A stretch of DNA of 64,000 bases from Photobacterium phosphoreum (lineage in GTDB: Bacteria > Pseudomonadota > Gammaproteobacteria > Enterobacterales > Vibrionaceae), in the NCBI RefSeq assembly GCF_002954725.1, contig NZ_MSCQ01000002.1, positions 916,392 through 980,391 on the forward strand. Direction: 5' to 3'. Of this stretch, positions 34,221-43,167 are shown one piece after another; within the stretch, counting starts at the first letter, position 1, and each line of letters begins with the position of its first letter. The translations under genes were made by a program, and so were the position numbers. Under the pieces are notes generated by a model that saw only the letters and a list, made by a program, of their open reading frames with translations, did no database searches and was not told where the DNA came from.

Positions 34221-34997
34221 TCAGTGCTTTTTTTCGACAATAATAACTTCAACTTTCATTTCTCGAAGACCTACTAAATAGTCCTCAGGAATATCTGCAT
34301 CTGTTACCAAGATATCAATATGCCCAAACTCACGGATCATGTGGCAGCTACGTTTACCAAATTTGGTCGAATCTGCCACAGCAATCACTTGTTCAGAAAT
34401 TTCACACATTAAACGATTGAGGCTCGCCTCTTGTTCACTGTGTGTTGTGATACCTGCTCGCAAATCAAAACCATCAACGCCTAAAAACACCTTATCAAAC
34501 CGATAGTTTTTTAGACCAGTTTCAGCTTGTGAGCCTGAAAAAGATAACGCCTCTTTACGAAGAACGCCACCTGACATTAACACTTCAACACCAGGTGCTG
34601 AAGCTAACTCCATTGCTACATCCAGACCATTGGTCATGACAACAACATTTTCCATGCTTTTTAAGCTGGCGGCGATTTCGCGGGTTGTTGTCCCAGAATC
34701 TAGAATAACGGTGTCACCATTATGAATAAGTTTGGCAGCGGCTTGGCCTAGGAGTGATTTAACTCCTGCGTTATGCCGACGCTTTTCATGAATCGTTAAT
34801 TCTGCAATCACACCTGAGTTAGGAATCGCTGCGCCATGAGAGCGCACAACATAACCATTCTTTTCTAAAAAACTCAGATCACTGCGAATAGTGACACTTG
34901 ATACATTAAATTTTTCAGCGAGATCTTCGACACGGGCTTTTCCTTCTAGATTCACCACGTTGACGATTTCCATTCGCCTTTCAATTGCACTTTTCAC
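34221..34997 (-). CDS. agaR: DeoR-family regulator AgaR
   Basis: The 258 residues have an N-terminal DeoR winged helix (residues ~3-58, RMEIVNVVNLEGKARVEDLAEKF then VSSVTIRSDLSFLEKNG) and a C-terminal sugar-phosphate sensor domain (DSGTTTREIA, FLGVDGFDLRAGITT, DSTKFGKRS). AgaR represses GalNAc genes and is relieved by a pathway intermediate. It heads the operon and is divergent from the sulfatase; tandem TTTC-type repeats in the shared promoter region are plausible binding sites. Confidence 0.88.
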   Translation of the reverse strand: MKSAIERRMEIVNVVNLEGKARVEDLAEKFNVSSVTIRSDLSFLEKNGYVVRSHGAAIPNSGVIAELTIHEKRRHNAGVKSLLGQAAAKLIHNGDTVILDSGTTTREIAASLKSMENVVVMTNGLDVAMELASAPGVEVLMSGGVLRKEALSFSGSQAETGLKNYRFDKVFLGVDGFDLRAGITTHSEQEASLNRLMCEISEQVIAVADSTKFGKRSCHMIREFGHIDILVTDADIPEDYLVGLREMKVEVIIVEKKH

Positions 34998-35101
34998 TTT
35001 TGTCTCCTTCTGAAATCAACCAAAATTGCTTTCACTTGATTTCGAAATAAGCTTACACCTAAAAAATAAAGCCACAATGCACAAGGATAAAACTTTTGAT
35101 C

Positions 35102-35127
35102 TCTTTCACATTCTTTCGTTATCTTTC
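35102..35127. promoter_or_regulatory. phased TCTTTC repeats, candidate AgaR operator
   Basis: TCTTTC at 35102-35107, 35112-35117 and 35122-35127: one copy per DNA helical turn on the same face. DeoR-family regulators such as AgaR bind tandem TTTC-rich repeats. Confidence 0.5.
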
Positions 35128-35288
35128 AATGATACTTATGCGAACTTGCGTAAGTCTTTATATCATACTAGAACGAAAGTAAATAAACCAAAGATTCATC
35201 CTTTGAATTTATAAAATAGCGCTAACTATCCATAATATTTACTGCAACAAAACAGGTAATTACATTATTTTACTTTCGATTTCTTTTA

Positions 35289-35304
35289 TGTGATCGATTG
35301 CACA
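35289..35304. promoter_or_regulatory. CRP-binding site upstream of the sulfatase gene
   Basis: TGTGA-TCGATT-GCACA matches the consensus TGTGA-N6-TCACA at 9 of 10 half-site bases. It lies 88 bp before the sulfatase start. Confidence 0.7.
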
Positions 35305-35391
35305 GCCAAAAAACTTTCATTAGCTTACGATCCGAAACAGTTCAAAGATTTATGCTCAGATAATATATTTTCAATTAATAAGGATTTGTTA

Positions 35392-36957
35392 ATGTCTATA
35401 TCGCGTAGAGGATTATTGAAAGGTATGGCTGCCAGTGGTGCCGTTGCTGCAACCTTATCTGCTGGCTATACCCAAGCAACAGCATCAACGGCAACCGCAT
35501 CAACATTACGCTCAGAAAAATCATTAAAAAAACCAAATTTAGTCATCATCTTTCCTGATGAATTTCGCGCTCAAGCATTAGGTTTTATGCAGCAAGATCC
35601 ATCAATGACGCCCAATCTTAATAAATTTGCGCGTCAAAGTGCGGTGTTACGTCAAGCGGTCTCTAATTTTCCGTTATGTACTCCTTTTCGCGGCATGTTA
35701 ATGACCGGGCAATATCCTTATCGCAACGGCATTCAAGGTAATAGCCATACAGGTGTTGAAGGTCAATTTGGGGGGAAAGATTTCGGGATTGAACTGAAGA
35801 AAAACACCCTAACATGGTCTGATGTTCTAAAGAAACAAGGCTATAGCATGGGTTACATTGGTAAATGGCACCTTGATGCGCCACAAGCCCCTTTTGTGCC
35901 TAGCTACAATAACCCAGCAGAAGGACGGTACTGGAATGATTGGACAGCCCCAGATCGCCGCCATGGGTTTGATTTCTGGTATGCCTACGGTACTTACGAT
36001 AAGCACATGACACCAATGTATTGGACCAATGATACTACCCGCGATAAACCGCTACGTATCAACCAATGGAGTCCTGAGCACGAAGCTGATATTGCGATTA
36101 AATATTTACGCAATGAAAACGGTCAGTATCGTAAGCAAGATCAGCCATTTACACTTGTAGTATCAATGAATCCGCCCCATTCACCTTATGATGAAGTACC
36201 ACAAAAATATTTAGATCGCTTCAGCGGTAAAACATCACAACAATTAAATACCCGCCCCAATGTTAAATGGGATACCGCTTACCAAGAGGGCTATGGCCCA
36301 CAATTCTTTAAAGAATATATGGCGATGGTTAACGGGGTTGATGAGCAGTTTGGACGCATTATCGATGAATTAGATCGCCTCAACCTTACCGAAGATACCT
36401 TAGTGGTGTTTTTCTCTGATCACGGTTGCTGTTTAGGATCTAACGGCCAACCGACTAAAAATGTTCATTATGAAGAAGCAATGCGTATTCCAATGATTTT
36501 CCGCTGGCCGGGAAAATTGAATCCACAACAAAACGACCTCTTGTTCTCTGCTCCTGATATTTACCCAACCATGCTGGGTTTAATGGGGATGGAAGATCTA
36601 ATCCCAGATACTGTTGAAGGCACTAATTTTTCCAATACGCTACGAGGCATTGAGGGTGACATTCAACCAACATCACAATTTTATACCTTCATGCCATATG
36701 GCGGTCAGTCATATGGACGCCGCGGGATCCGTTCTCAACGTTATACCTTAATGATTGATAGAAAAATTGGTAAGCCACTGACTTATGTGTTGCACGACAA
36801 TCAAATTGATCCTTATCAGATGGACAATATTGCTGCCGGCAACCCAATGCTTATCGACACATTAATCACTGAAGAATTAATCCCATGGCTTGAGCATACC
36901 GGAGATCCTTGGCGACCAACGACAGTACCGGCTCACAGTGCCAATGCTTATTTGTAA
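35392..36957 (+). CDS. Tat-exported type I sulfatase
   Basis: Start set at ATG 35392 (AAGGA upstream), giving 521 residues with a twin-arginine signal SRRGLLKGM at 4-12. Sulfatase landmarks: metal Asp in FPDEF near residue 56, the formylglycine motif C-T-P-F-R with C96 followed by GMLMTGQ, the GKWHLD lysine-histidine pair, and FSDHG. C96 must be oxidised by a maturase (anSME or FGE), which is not in the window. Expected to remove sulfate esters from a sulfated glycan in the periplasm. It is divergent from the aga operon and followed by the porin gene, so the likely target is a sulfated hexosamine or uronate of a GAG. The exact regiospecificity is unknown. Confidence 0.9.
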   Translation: MSISRRGLLKGMAASGAVAATLSAGYTQATASTATASTLRSEKSLKKPNLVIIFPDEFRAQALGFMQQDPSMTPNLNKFARQSAVLRQAVSNFPLCTPFRGMLMTGQYPYRNGIQGNSHTGVEGQFGGKDFGIELKKNTLTWSDVLKKQGYSMGYIGKWHLDAPQAPFVPSYNNPAEGRYWNDWTAPDRRHGFDFWYAYGTYDKHMTPMYWTNDTTRDKPLRINQWSPEHEADIAIKYLRNENGQYRKQDQPFTLVVSMNPPHSPYDEVPQKYLDRFSGKTSQQLNTRPNVKWDTAYQEGYGPQFFKEYMAMVNGVDEQFGRIIDELDRLNLTEDTLVVFFSDHGCCLGSNGQPTKNVHYEEAMRIPMIFRWPGKLNPQQNDLLFSAPDIYPTMLGLMGMEDLIPDTVEGTNFSNTLRGIEGDIQPTSQFYTFMPYGGQSYGRRGIRSQRYTLMIDRKIGKPLTYVLHDNQIDPYQMDNIAAGNPMLIDTLITEELIPWLEHTGDPWRPTTVPAHSANAYL

Positions 36958-37079
36958 TATTCAATAACACCATTATCGCAACACCATTAGCTACGGCACT
37001 TAGCTGTAACAATAACAATTAACGCTTGCTCTTGGTGATAGAGCAAGTGCAAAAAACTCATTATAATTAAGGACAATCA

Positions 37080-37808
37080 ATGAACACTATTACTAAAGTA
37101 ATCCTTGCGACCACCCTTTTTTCTGCAACAAGTTTTAGCTATGCCAATGATTACAAAACGACGATTGAATATCGTCATGAATACCGCGACGGCACCAACC
37201 GCCATGGCGATCGTATTAAAGCGTTTTTAGATACTGGTAAGAATATTGGTTTTGAATTAGACGCGCGTTATAACAATGACCAGCAAAATACCATGTTTGA
37301 TGGCATGACAATGAATGGTTCTGAATTCGCCGCATTTTACTATAAGAAATTGACTGACAATATCATGGGTATTGGTGGTCTTTCGCTTGATTTCACGCCT
37401 GATGGACTCGTGTATGTACCTTACGCGCGTTTAAACTACCGTTTTGATAACGGCATTCGTTTACAAGGTCGTTATAAGTGGAAATTCTGGGACTACAATC
37501 AGCAAAATATCAATAAAGAAAACTATGTATCTAAAATTCAAGAAGTCGATTTCTGGTTAGGCTACAACACCAATAATTGGGACTACCAATATGAATTCCA
37601 AATTTGGAAAGAAATGGAAGGTAATGCACTGCCACAATTCGATAATAAAGATACTAACTACCTGCATAACTTCCGTTTAATGTACACCTACAAAACAGCT
37701 GAAGGCACAATGTGGCGTCCATTCGTCGAGGTCGGTAATGTTAGCCAAAGTCGTTACACGGATAACCGTCAAACCCGTTACCGCATGGGTATTAAATATA
37801 CTTGGTAA
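37080..37808 (+). CDS. KdgM-family outer-membrane oligosaccharide porin
   Basis: The 242 residues start with a signal peptide (cleavage near SYA-ND) and continue as alternating amphipathic strands with many Tyr, Asn and Arg, ending in the outer-membrane motif YRMGIKYTW with terminal Trp. KdgM proteins are 12-strand porins for acidic oligosaccharides such as oligogalacturonates. The basic residues in the strands fit an anionic substrate. It lies 122 bp after the sulfatase gene in the same direction; a shared transcript is likely. Probably admits sulfated or unsaturated uronate oligosaccharides. Confidence 0.82.
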   Translation: MNTITKVILATTLFSATSFSYANDYKTTIEYRHEYRDGTNRHGDRIKAFLDTGKNIGFELDARYNNDQQNTMFDGMTMNGSEFAAFYYKKLTDNIMGIGGLSLDFTPDGLVYVPYARLNYRFDNGIRLQGRYKWKFWDYNQQNINKENYVSKIQEVDFWLGYNTNNWDYQYEFQIWKEMEGNALPQFDNKDTNYLHNFRLMYTYKTAEGTMWRPFVEVGNVSQSRYTDNRQTRYRMGIKYTW

Positions 37809-37832
37809 TAATGATTAATTATCAATAAATAA

Positions 37833-37885
37833 AAAATGCCCGCCATACACTTATTACGAGTGCATGGTAGGCATTTTCATTTTTA
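37833..37885. terminator. terminator between the porin gene and the DUF808 gene
   Basis: AAAATGCC and GGCATTTT outer arms with inner CCAT/ATGG and ACAC/GTG-type pairing; A-run on the left and T-run on the right serve both convergent genes. Confidence 0.75.
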
Positions 37886-37906
37886 TACTTACTTTAATAA
37901 TAAATA

Positions 37907-38821
37907 TTAGTGTGCTGACTTACCGCGTATTTTATTAATTAATGTAATAACTACCAGCACCGCTATTCCTGCAACGATACCGACAATGCCATTCAATAAC
38001 GGTGGCACAATAGAATGAGCACCAGGAAAAGAAACTAACTGTGCGGCATGTTCAACCACACCATGCAACGGTGGGATGCTGTGTACCACAATACCGCCCC
38101 CGACTAAAAACATCGCGATAGTGCCAACCACTGCTAATGTTTTCATTAAATAAGGTGCAACATTGACCAATAATGATCCAAAACTGCGTTTTAAACCGGC
38201 ACCTTTACTATGATTGACAAGATATAAGCCCGCATCATCAAGTTTAACAATACCAGCAACAACGCCATAAACCCCTGCAGTCATGACAATCGCAATTAAA
38301 CTTACCACAATCGCTTGGGTTAAAAATGGGTGGTTTTGTACGGTACCTAACGCAATCACAATAATTTCAGCCGATAAAACAAAGTCGGTTCTTACTGCCC
38401 CTTTTATTTTTTCACGTTCATAGGCGACTAAATCAACCTCTTCAGTTAATCGCTGTTCAGTCTCGTGTTGAGCATCAACATCATGATGAAATAATTTTTC
38501 AGCAATTTTTTCTACGCCTTCAAAACAGAGAAATAAACCACCCAGTAATAACATCGGCATAATTAACCATGGTGCAACAGCACTGATTAATAATGCCGCA
38601 GGCACTAATATTAATTTATTTTTAAAAGAGCCTTTGGCTACTCCCCATACCACCGGTAATTCACGTTCTGCACGTACTCCCGATACTTGTTGAGCATTTA
38701 GTGCTAAATCATCACCCAATACACCTGCAGTTTTACGTGCTGCCACTTTGGTCATTAATGCAACATCATCAAGTACGGTTGCTATATCATCAAGCAATGT
38801 TAATAAACTTGCACCTGCCAC
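37907..38821 (-). CDS. DUF808 (YedI-like) inner-membrane protein
   Basis: The 304 residues begin MAGASLLTLLDDIATVLDDVALMTKVAARKTAGVLGDDLALN, the invariant N-terminus of YedI/DUF808, and contain about five membrane helices. The function of the family is unknown. It is convergent with the porin gene and monocistronic; no link to GAG use is evident beyond position. Confidence 0.85.
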   Translation of the reverse strand: MAGASLLTLLDDIATVLDDVALMTKVAARKTAGVLGDDLALNAQQVSGVRAERELPVVWGVAKGSFKNKLILVPAALLISAVAPWLIMPMLLLGGLFLCFEGVEKIAEKLFHHDVDAQHETEQRLTEEVDLVAYEREKIKGAVRTDFVLSAEIIVIALGTVQNHPFLTQAIVVSLIAIVMTAGVYGVVAGIVKLDDAGLYLVNHSKGAGLKRSFGSLLVNVAPYLMKTLAVVGTIAMFLVGGGIVVHSIPPLHGVVEHAAQLVSFPGAHSIVPPLLNGIVGIVAGIAVLVVITLINKIRGKSAH

Positions 38822-39599
38822 AGACTACTCCTCACAATAAGAACTAATACGTTCCTAAATTAATAATTTCATATTTACAACTACATTAAATAGCTCAAAT
38901 ACATTATTTATACCTACGTATTATAATTAACCATTTCTTACTTTGTTTGCTTTTTCAATAACAAATCTTATTTTTACATTTGTTATTTTAATCATTTAGT
39001 GGCTAATTAGTTAAATATCATTATTACTAGATACGCAGTTATAATGCTTACTCTGTTAATGTTTATCCTTATCTTTAATCGTAACAATTATATTTAATCA
39101 TAACGACAAATCTTTTTTGTTTGCGCTAAAAACAATTCAATTGTCTAATCGCAGCGCACCCAATTATTGGTTTGAGGTGTAGACTGAGATTGCATCGGGC
39201 ATTCTTATTCCCTGTCATACTGTGCTTGTTGTAATAGCACTACCTTTAAGGGTAATGACAATGAAAACTCTCGCCGCATTATACTCGAGGGCTTTTTTTA
39301 GCCTCAATAAAGTATGCGACAACGCAGCAACTAAAGCCAAACCTCACCTACCAAGAAGAACACTACGTTTGTTCATGACTTGTAATGATGATGCCAGTTC
39401 AGGTAGTCCCAGTAGCTTGTAATTGAAAATGCTATAACGCCGACAGCGGCACAACTAGATTTCAATAACACGTACTTTTATTCTGACCATTATCGCGTCA
39501 GTCGCCATACTATTTTCGATATTTACTGCAGCCGCGCAGGGATGTTATGCATCTGTATTTTACAGGCTGGAGTATTTTCGCTCAGGAAGAGATTAAACA
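38822..39599. other. long non-coding/leader region upstream of speA, 778 bp
   Basis: The left ~300 bp are AT-rich and should hold promoters for DUF808 and speA. The right ~450 bp are less AT-rich, with a small possible reading frame (39261-39422) and local stem-loops such as GAGG-GCT/AGCCTC (39287-39305). This is unusually long and structured for a biosynthetic gene leader, so a regulatory RNA or leader peptide is possible. Confidence 0.45.
39261..39422 (+). CDS. possible small leader peptide upstream of speA (doubtful)
   Basis: ATG at 39261 opens 53 codons (MKTLAALYSRAFF..., ending SGSPSSL) about 180 bp before speA; AAGG stands 11 bases upstream, and another ATG is two codons earlier. The N-terminal part is hydrophobic, the rest basic with four Cys/Met-containing blocks. 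I recognise no family. It may be a translated leader or chance. Confidence 0.25.
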   Translation: MKTLAALYSRAFFSLNKVCDNAATKAKPHLPRRTLRLFMTCNDDASSGSPSSL

Positions 39600-41519
39600 A
39601 TGAGTGATTGGACAATTAATAATGCCCGTGACGTTTATAATACACCTTACTGGGGTCAAGGCTATTTTGATATAGCGCAAGACGGTTCAGTTGTTGCCCG
39701 TCCCGATGTCAATAACCCGACCAATACCGTTGGATTATCCCAACTTGCCGATGAATTGATTGCTGCAGGGGCATCATTGCCAGTATTGGTACGCTTTCCT
39801 GATATTCTTCACCACCGTGTTGATAGCTTATGCAGTGTGTTTAACCATGCTATCGAAAATTACGGTTACCAAGGTGATTATCTCGCGGTCTACCCAATCA
39901 AAGTTAACCAGCAACAAGAAGTGGTTAGTGAGATATTAAAAAGCCAATATGCTAAGCAACAACGTCAATTAGGCTTAGAAGCTGGCAGTAAACCCGAACT
40001 GATGGCTGTGCTTGCCATGGCACAAGAAGCAAGCTCAGTGATTGTCTGTAACGGTTATAAAGATAGAGAATATATTCGCCTAGCATTAATTGGTGAAAAA
40101 TTGGGTCACGAAGTGTATATCGTGCTGGAAAAACTCTCTGAGCTAAAAATCATCTTACAAGAAGCGGCTGAACTTGGCGTGACACCACGCTTAGGATTAC
40201 GCGCTCGCCTCGCCTCTCAGGGTAAGGGTAAATGGCAAGCCAGTGGCGGTGAAAAATCTAAATTTGGTTTATCTGCCTCACAAGTGCTAACGGTAGTCGA
40301 AGAATTACGTCAGCGTGACATGCTTGATTGCTTACAGTTATTGCATTTTCACTTAGGCTCACAAATTGCCAATATTCGTGATGTACGTAATGGTGTTGGT
40401 GAAGCCGGCCGTGTTTATGCTGAACTTAAAAAACTGGGTGCAGGCATTACTACTGTTGATGTGGGTGGCGGTTTAGCGGTTGATTACGAAGGCACACGTA
40501 GCCAAAGCAGCTGTTCTATGAACTACAGCATCAATGAATATGCCAATAATGTGGTTTATGTTTTAGGTGATATTTGTAAAGAATACTCAATGCCTATGCC
40601 GCGCATTATTTCAGAATCAGGCCGTAACTTAACCGCTCATCACGCTGTATTAATTACGGATGTTGTGGGCGTGGAAAGTTATAAAGTAGAAACTATCACT
40701 GCACCCGCTGAGAATGCACCGAATATTTTGCATAACATGTGGCGTTCTTGGAAAGAGCTAACTGAACATACCGATCATCGGTCATTGGTTGAGCTTTACC
40801 ACGATAACCAAAGTGATTTAGCCGAAGTTCACGCCTTATTTGCGGTTGGGATGATCAGCTTTATTGATAGAGCATGGGCAGAACAAGTCAGCTTACGATT
40901 ATGCCATGAACTAGAAACAAAATTATCAACTAAAAATCGCGCTCACCGCCCGTTATTAGATGAGTTGCACGAACGTCTGGCTGATAAGTTTTTTGTCAAT
41001 TTTTCATTGTTTCAGTCATTACCCGATGCATGGGGTATTGATCAGGTGTTCCCTATTCTGCCATTGAGCAATTTAGATAAAGCCCCTGAGCGTCGCGCTA
41101 TTATTTTAGATATCACCTGTGATTCAGATGGTGCTATTGATCAATATGTTGAGAATCAAGGCATAGAAAGCACGCTGCCCGTTCCGATGTGGAGTGATGA
41201 GCAACCGTACCGTATCGGTTTCTTTATGGTCGGTGCTTACCAAGAAATTTTAGGCGATATGCATAATTTATTTGGTGATACCGATACCGCGGTTGTGCGC
41301 TGTACTGCTGACGGCGGTTATCACATCGAAAATATTGATCGTGGGGATAACGTGGGTGATGTGTTGCGTTATGTACACTTAGATTCCAATGAATTTTTAC
41401 ATCAATATCAGTTAATGGCAGAGCAACACCTTGCAGAAAATGAACGTGAGAGTATTCTCAAAGAACTAGCTGATGGGCTTGAAGGGTATACCTACCTAGA
41501 AGATGTTCGCGCAATTTAA
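39600..41519 (+). CDS. speA: biosynthetic arginine decarboxylase
   Basis: The 639 residues match SpeA in length. The PLP lysine is K101 in [35 protein letters not shown] and HFHLGSQ follow, and the C-terminal barrel ends with YLEDVRAI. It makes agmatine from arginine, first step of the agmatine route to putrescine. Cytosolic tetramer in the family. AGGAAG precedes the ATG. speB follows 108 bp downstream, so the operon completes agmatine to putrescine conversion. Confidence 0.95.
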   Translation: MSDWTINNARDVYNTPYWGQGYFDIAQDGSVVARPDVNNPTNTVGLSQLADELIAAGASLPVLVRFPDILHHRVDSLCSVFNHAIENYGYQGDYLAVYPIKVNQQQEVVSEILKSQYAKQQRQLGLEAGSKPELMAVLAMAQEASSVIVCNGYKDREYIRLALIGEKLGHEVYIVLEKLSELKIILQEAAELGVTPRLGLRARLASQGKGKWQASGGEKSKFGLSASQVLTVVEELRQRDMLDCLQLLHFHLGSQIANIRDVRNGVGEAGRVYAELKKLGAGITTVDVGGGLAVDYEGTRSQSSCSMNYSINEYANNVVYVLGDICKEYSMPMPRIISESGRNLTAHHAVLITDVVGVESYKVETITAPAENAPNILHNMWRSWKELTEHTDHRSLVELYHDNQSDLAEVHALFAVGMISFIDRAWAEQVSLRLCHELETKLSTKNRAHRPLLDELHERLADKFFVNFSLFQSLPDAWGIDQVFPILPLSNLDKAPERRAIILDITCDSDGAIDQYVENQGIESTLPVPMWSDEQPYRIGFFMVGAYQEILGDMHNLFGDTDTAVVRCTADGGYHIENIDRGDNVGDVLRYVHLDSNEFLHQYQLMAEQHLAENERESILKELADGLEGYTYLEDVRAI

Positions 41520-41535
41520 GACTAATAAATTAGTC
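41520..41535 (+). repeat. short hairpin at the speA stop
   Basis: GACTAAT (41520-41526) and ATTAGTC (41529-41535) with a 2-base gap; a small palindrome immediately after the speA stop codon. Confidence 0.4.
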
Positions 41536-41551
41536 TCCCTATTTTAGAACT

Positions 41552-41587
41552 TCCTATCACTACCATAAAAGCAGTGATAGGACTTTT
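41552..41587 (+). terminator. stem-loop between speA and speB (attenuator candidate)
   Basis: TCCTATCACT (41552-41561) and AGTGATAGGA (41573-41582), a perfect 10-bp stem with 11-base loop followed by CTTTT. It lies inside the speAB unit and may reduce readthrough into speB. Confidence 0.6.
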
Positions 41588-41627
41588 AGTGGGCCTTTGC
41601 CCTACAATATTGTTGTTGGAGAACCCC

Positions 41628-42545
41628 ATGACAACACTAGCTAATTACCCAGATTATTCTTTATACGCCAATGCCTTTGGCTTTTTACGTCAACCGTTAA
41701 ACTTCTCACCAATGGAGTCAGACGCTGATGTTATTATTACTGGGGTGCCATTTGATATGGCAACGACGGGCCGTTCAGGCAGTCGTATGGGTCCTGGGGC
41801 TATTCGCCAAATCTCAACCAATCTTGCGTGGGAAGGTAAACGTTGGCCGTGGGATTTTAGCCTTTTAAAATCAATCAAAATCGCTGATTGTGGTGATTTA
41901 GTGTTTGATTGTGGTGATGCGGGTCAAATGTGTGAACGCTTAGAAGCGCATGCAACAGGTTTATTAGAACAAGGGAAAACTCTGCTTACTTTTGGTGGTG
42001 ATCACTTCGTTACGCTACCGTTATTACGCGCCCATGCAAAAAAATTCGGTAAAATGGCACTCATTCACTTTGATGCTCATACTGACACTTACGATCAAGG
42101 CAGTAAATTTGATCACGGTACAATGTTCTATCATGCGCCGAAAGAAGGTTTAATTGACCCGACGCATTCAGTACAAATTGGTATTCGTACTGAACATAGC
42201 GATAAATTAGGTTTTAATGTTATCTCTGCCGACACAGCGAATGATTGGAGTGTGGCACAGATTGTTGAAAACATTAAAGCGACGGTCGGTGATATGCCGG
42301 TTTACTTAACATTTGATATCGATTGTTTAGACCCTGCTTACGCGCCGGGTACAGGGACGCCTGTTTGTGGTGGTATCACCTCAGATAAAGCACTCAAAAT
42401 CATTCGAGGCTTACAAGGCATTAATCTTATTGGTATGGATGTGGTTGAAGTTGCACCCGCTTATGATCATGCCGATATTACTGCGCTTGCAGCGGCGACG
42501 ATTGCAACGGATTTATTGCACCTTTGGGCAACCCAGAAACTATAA
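41628..42545 (+). CDS. speB: agmatinase
   Basis: Start set at ATG 41628 with GGAG upstream (the longer frame runs into the intergenic hairpin), giving 305 residues. The manganese site of the ureohydrolase family is intact: H126 in GGDHFVT, D149, H151 and D153 in FDAHTDT, and the Asp pair in DIDCLDP. It hydrolyses agmatine to putrescine and urea in the cytosol. Downstream of speA in the same direction. Confidence 0.95.
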   Translation: MTTLANYPDYSLYANAFGFLRQPLNFSPMESDADVIITGVPFDMATTGRSGSRMGPGAIRQISTNLAWEGKRWPWDFSLLKSIKIADCGDLVFDCGDAGQMCERLEAHATGLLEQGKTLLTFGGDHFVTLPLLRAHAKKFGKMALIHFDAHTDTYDQGSKFDHGTMFYHAPKEGLIDPTHSVQIGIRTEHSDKLGFNVISADTANDWSVAQIVENIKATVGDMPVYLTFDIDCLDPAYAPGTGTPVCGGITSDKALKIIRGLQGINLIGMDVVEVAPAYDHADITALAAATIATDLLHLWATQKL

Positions 42546-42590
42546 TTACCGTATGATAACAAAACTTACTATTTGTTAGCGGCACTAAAA

Positions 42591-42626
42591 AACGCCAGTA
42601 TTTTCATCACTAAAAATACTGGCGTT
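42591..42626. terminator. terminator between speB and dgkA
   Basis: AACGCCAGTATTTT (42591-42604) and AAAATACTGGCGTT (42613-42626) form a perfect 14-bp stem with an 8-base loop between convergent genes. Confidence 0.85.
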
Positions 42627-42659
42627 AATTAACAACGTCTTACATTGCGATAATCATTA

Positions 42660-43019
42660 TTACAAAAATAAGATACTGCCCCAAGTGATCACCACTAAAG
42701 CCAGCGCAACAAATACCGCAGCAGAGCCAATATCTTTAGCACGACCACTCAATTCATGGTGCTCAGGCCCGATACGATCAACCACCGCTTCAATAGCTGA
42801 ATTAATCAACTCAACAATAACAACAATAAATAATGATCCAATCATCATTAATCGCTCAACTTTTGTCACTGGCATAAAAAATGAAACAATTGTCATCACA
42901 ACTAATAAAATGCTTTCTTGACGAAAAGCAGCTTCATTAATCCATGCTGCTTTTAGCCCTTGCAGCGAATATCCAGTGGCATTAATAATGCGTTTTAAGC
43001 CCGTGGCACCAGGTTTCAT
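42660..43019 (-). CDS. dgkA: diacylglycerol kinase (prokaryotic)
   Basis: The 119 residues match DgkA length, with an amphipathic N-terminal helix and three membrane helices; conserved ALKAAWINEAAFRQE (about 23-37) and ELINSAIEAVVDRIG hold the active-site residues. It phosphorylates diacylglycerol to phosphatidate in the inner membrane. It follows eptA on the same strand; EptA releases diacylglycerol when it moves phosphoethanolamine onto lipid A, so the pairing is functional recycling. A TTAG tandem repeat lies in its leader. Confidence 0.93.
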   Translation of the reverse strand: MKPGATGLKRIINATGYSLQGLKAAWINEAAFRQESILLVVMTIVSFFMPVTKVERLMMIGSLFIVVIVELINSAIEAVVDRIGPEHHELSGRAKDIGSAAVFVALALVVITWGSILFL

Positions 43020-43047
43020 GGTTTTCTCTCTGTATGATTTTAATTAA

Positions 43048-43071
43048 TTAGTTAGTTAGTTAGTTAGTTAG
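43048..43071. repeat. tetranucleotide tandem repeat (TTAG)6
   Basis: Six perfect TTAG copies (CTAA on the dgkA strand), beginning 29 bases before the dgkA start. Such simple repeats can change length by slipped-strand mispairing; here that would alter the promoter/leader spacing of dgkA. Confidence 0.9.
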
Positions 43072-43112
43072 TTTATGATTAGATCATACCTTTTAGGCAA
43101 TGAAATAAAAGT

Positions 43113-43150
43113 AAAAGAGGACTTATACCATTAAAAGCCCTCTTTTATTT
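43113..43150 (-). terminator. terminator-like stem after eptA
   Basis: AAAAGAGG (43113-43120) pairs with CCTCTTTT (43139-43146) with inner CTT/AAG pairing; A- and T-rich flanks. Located between eptA and dgkA, so the two may not be one simple transcript. Confidence 0.65.
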
Positions 43151-43167
43151 TTTATAACCTTATAATC

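Larger units (their letters stand above)
34998..35391. promoter_or_regulatory. divergent regulatory region between agaR operon and sulfatase-porin operon, 394 bp
   Basis: Contains three TCTTTC repeats at exact 10-base spacing (35102-35127), a reversed GAACGAAAG near 35172-35180, a further CTTTCGATTTCTTTT near 35274, and a CRP-type palindrome at 35289-35304. This fits a region bound by AgaR with catabolite activation. Confidence 0.65.

Noticed and set aside
43041..43075. TTAG array as a possible CRISPR or phage attachment site
   Set aside because: It is a uniform 4-base tandem without spacers and without integrase nearby; only a simple sequence repeat.
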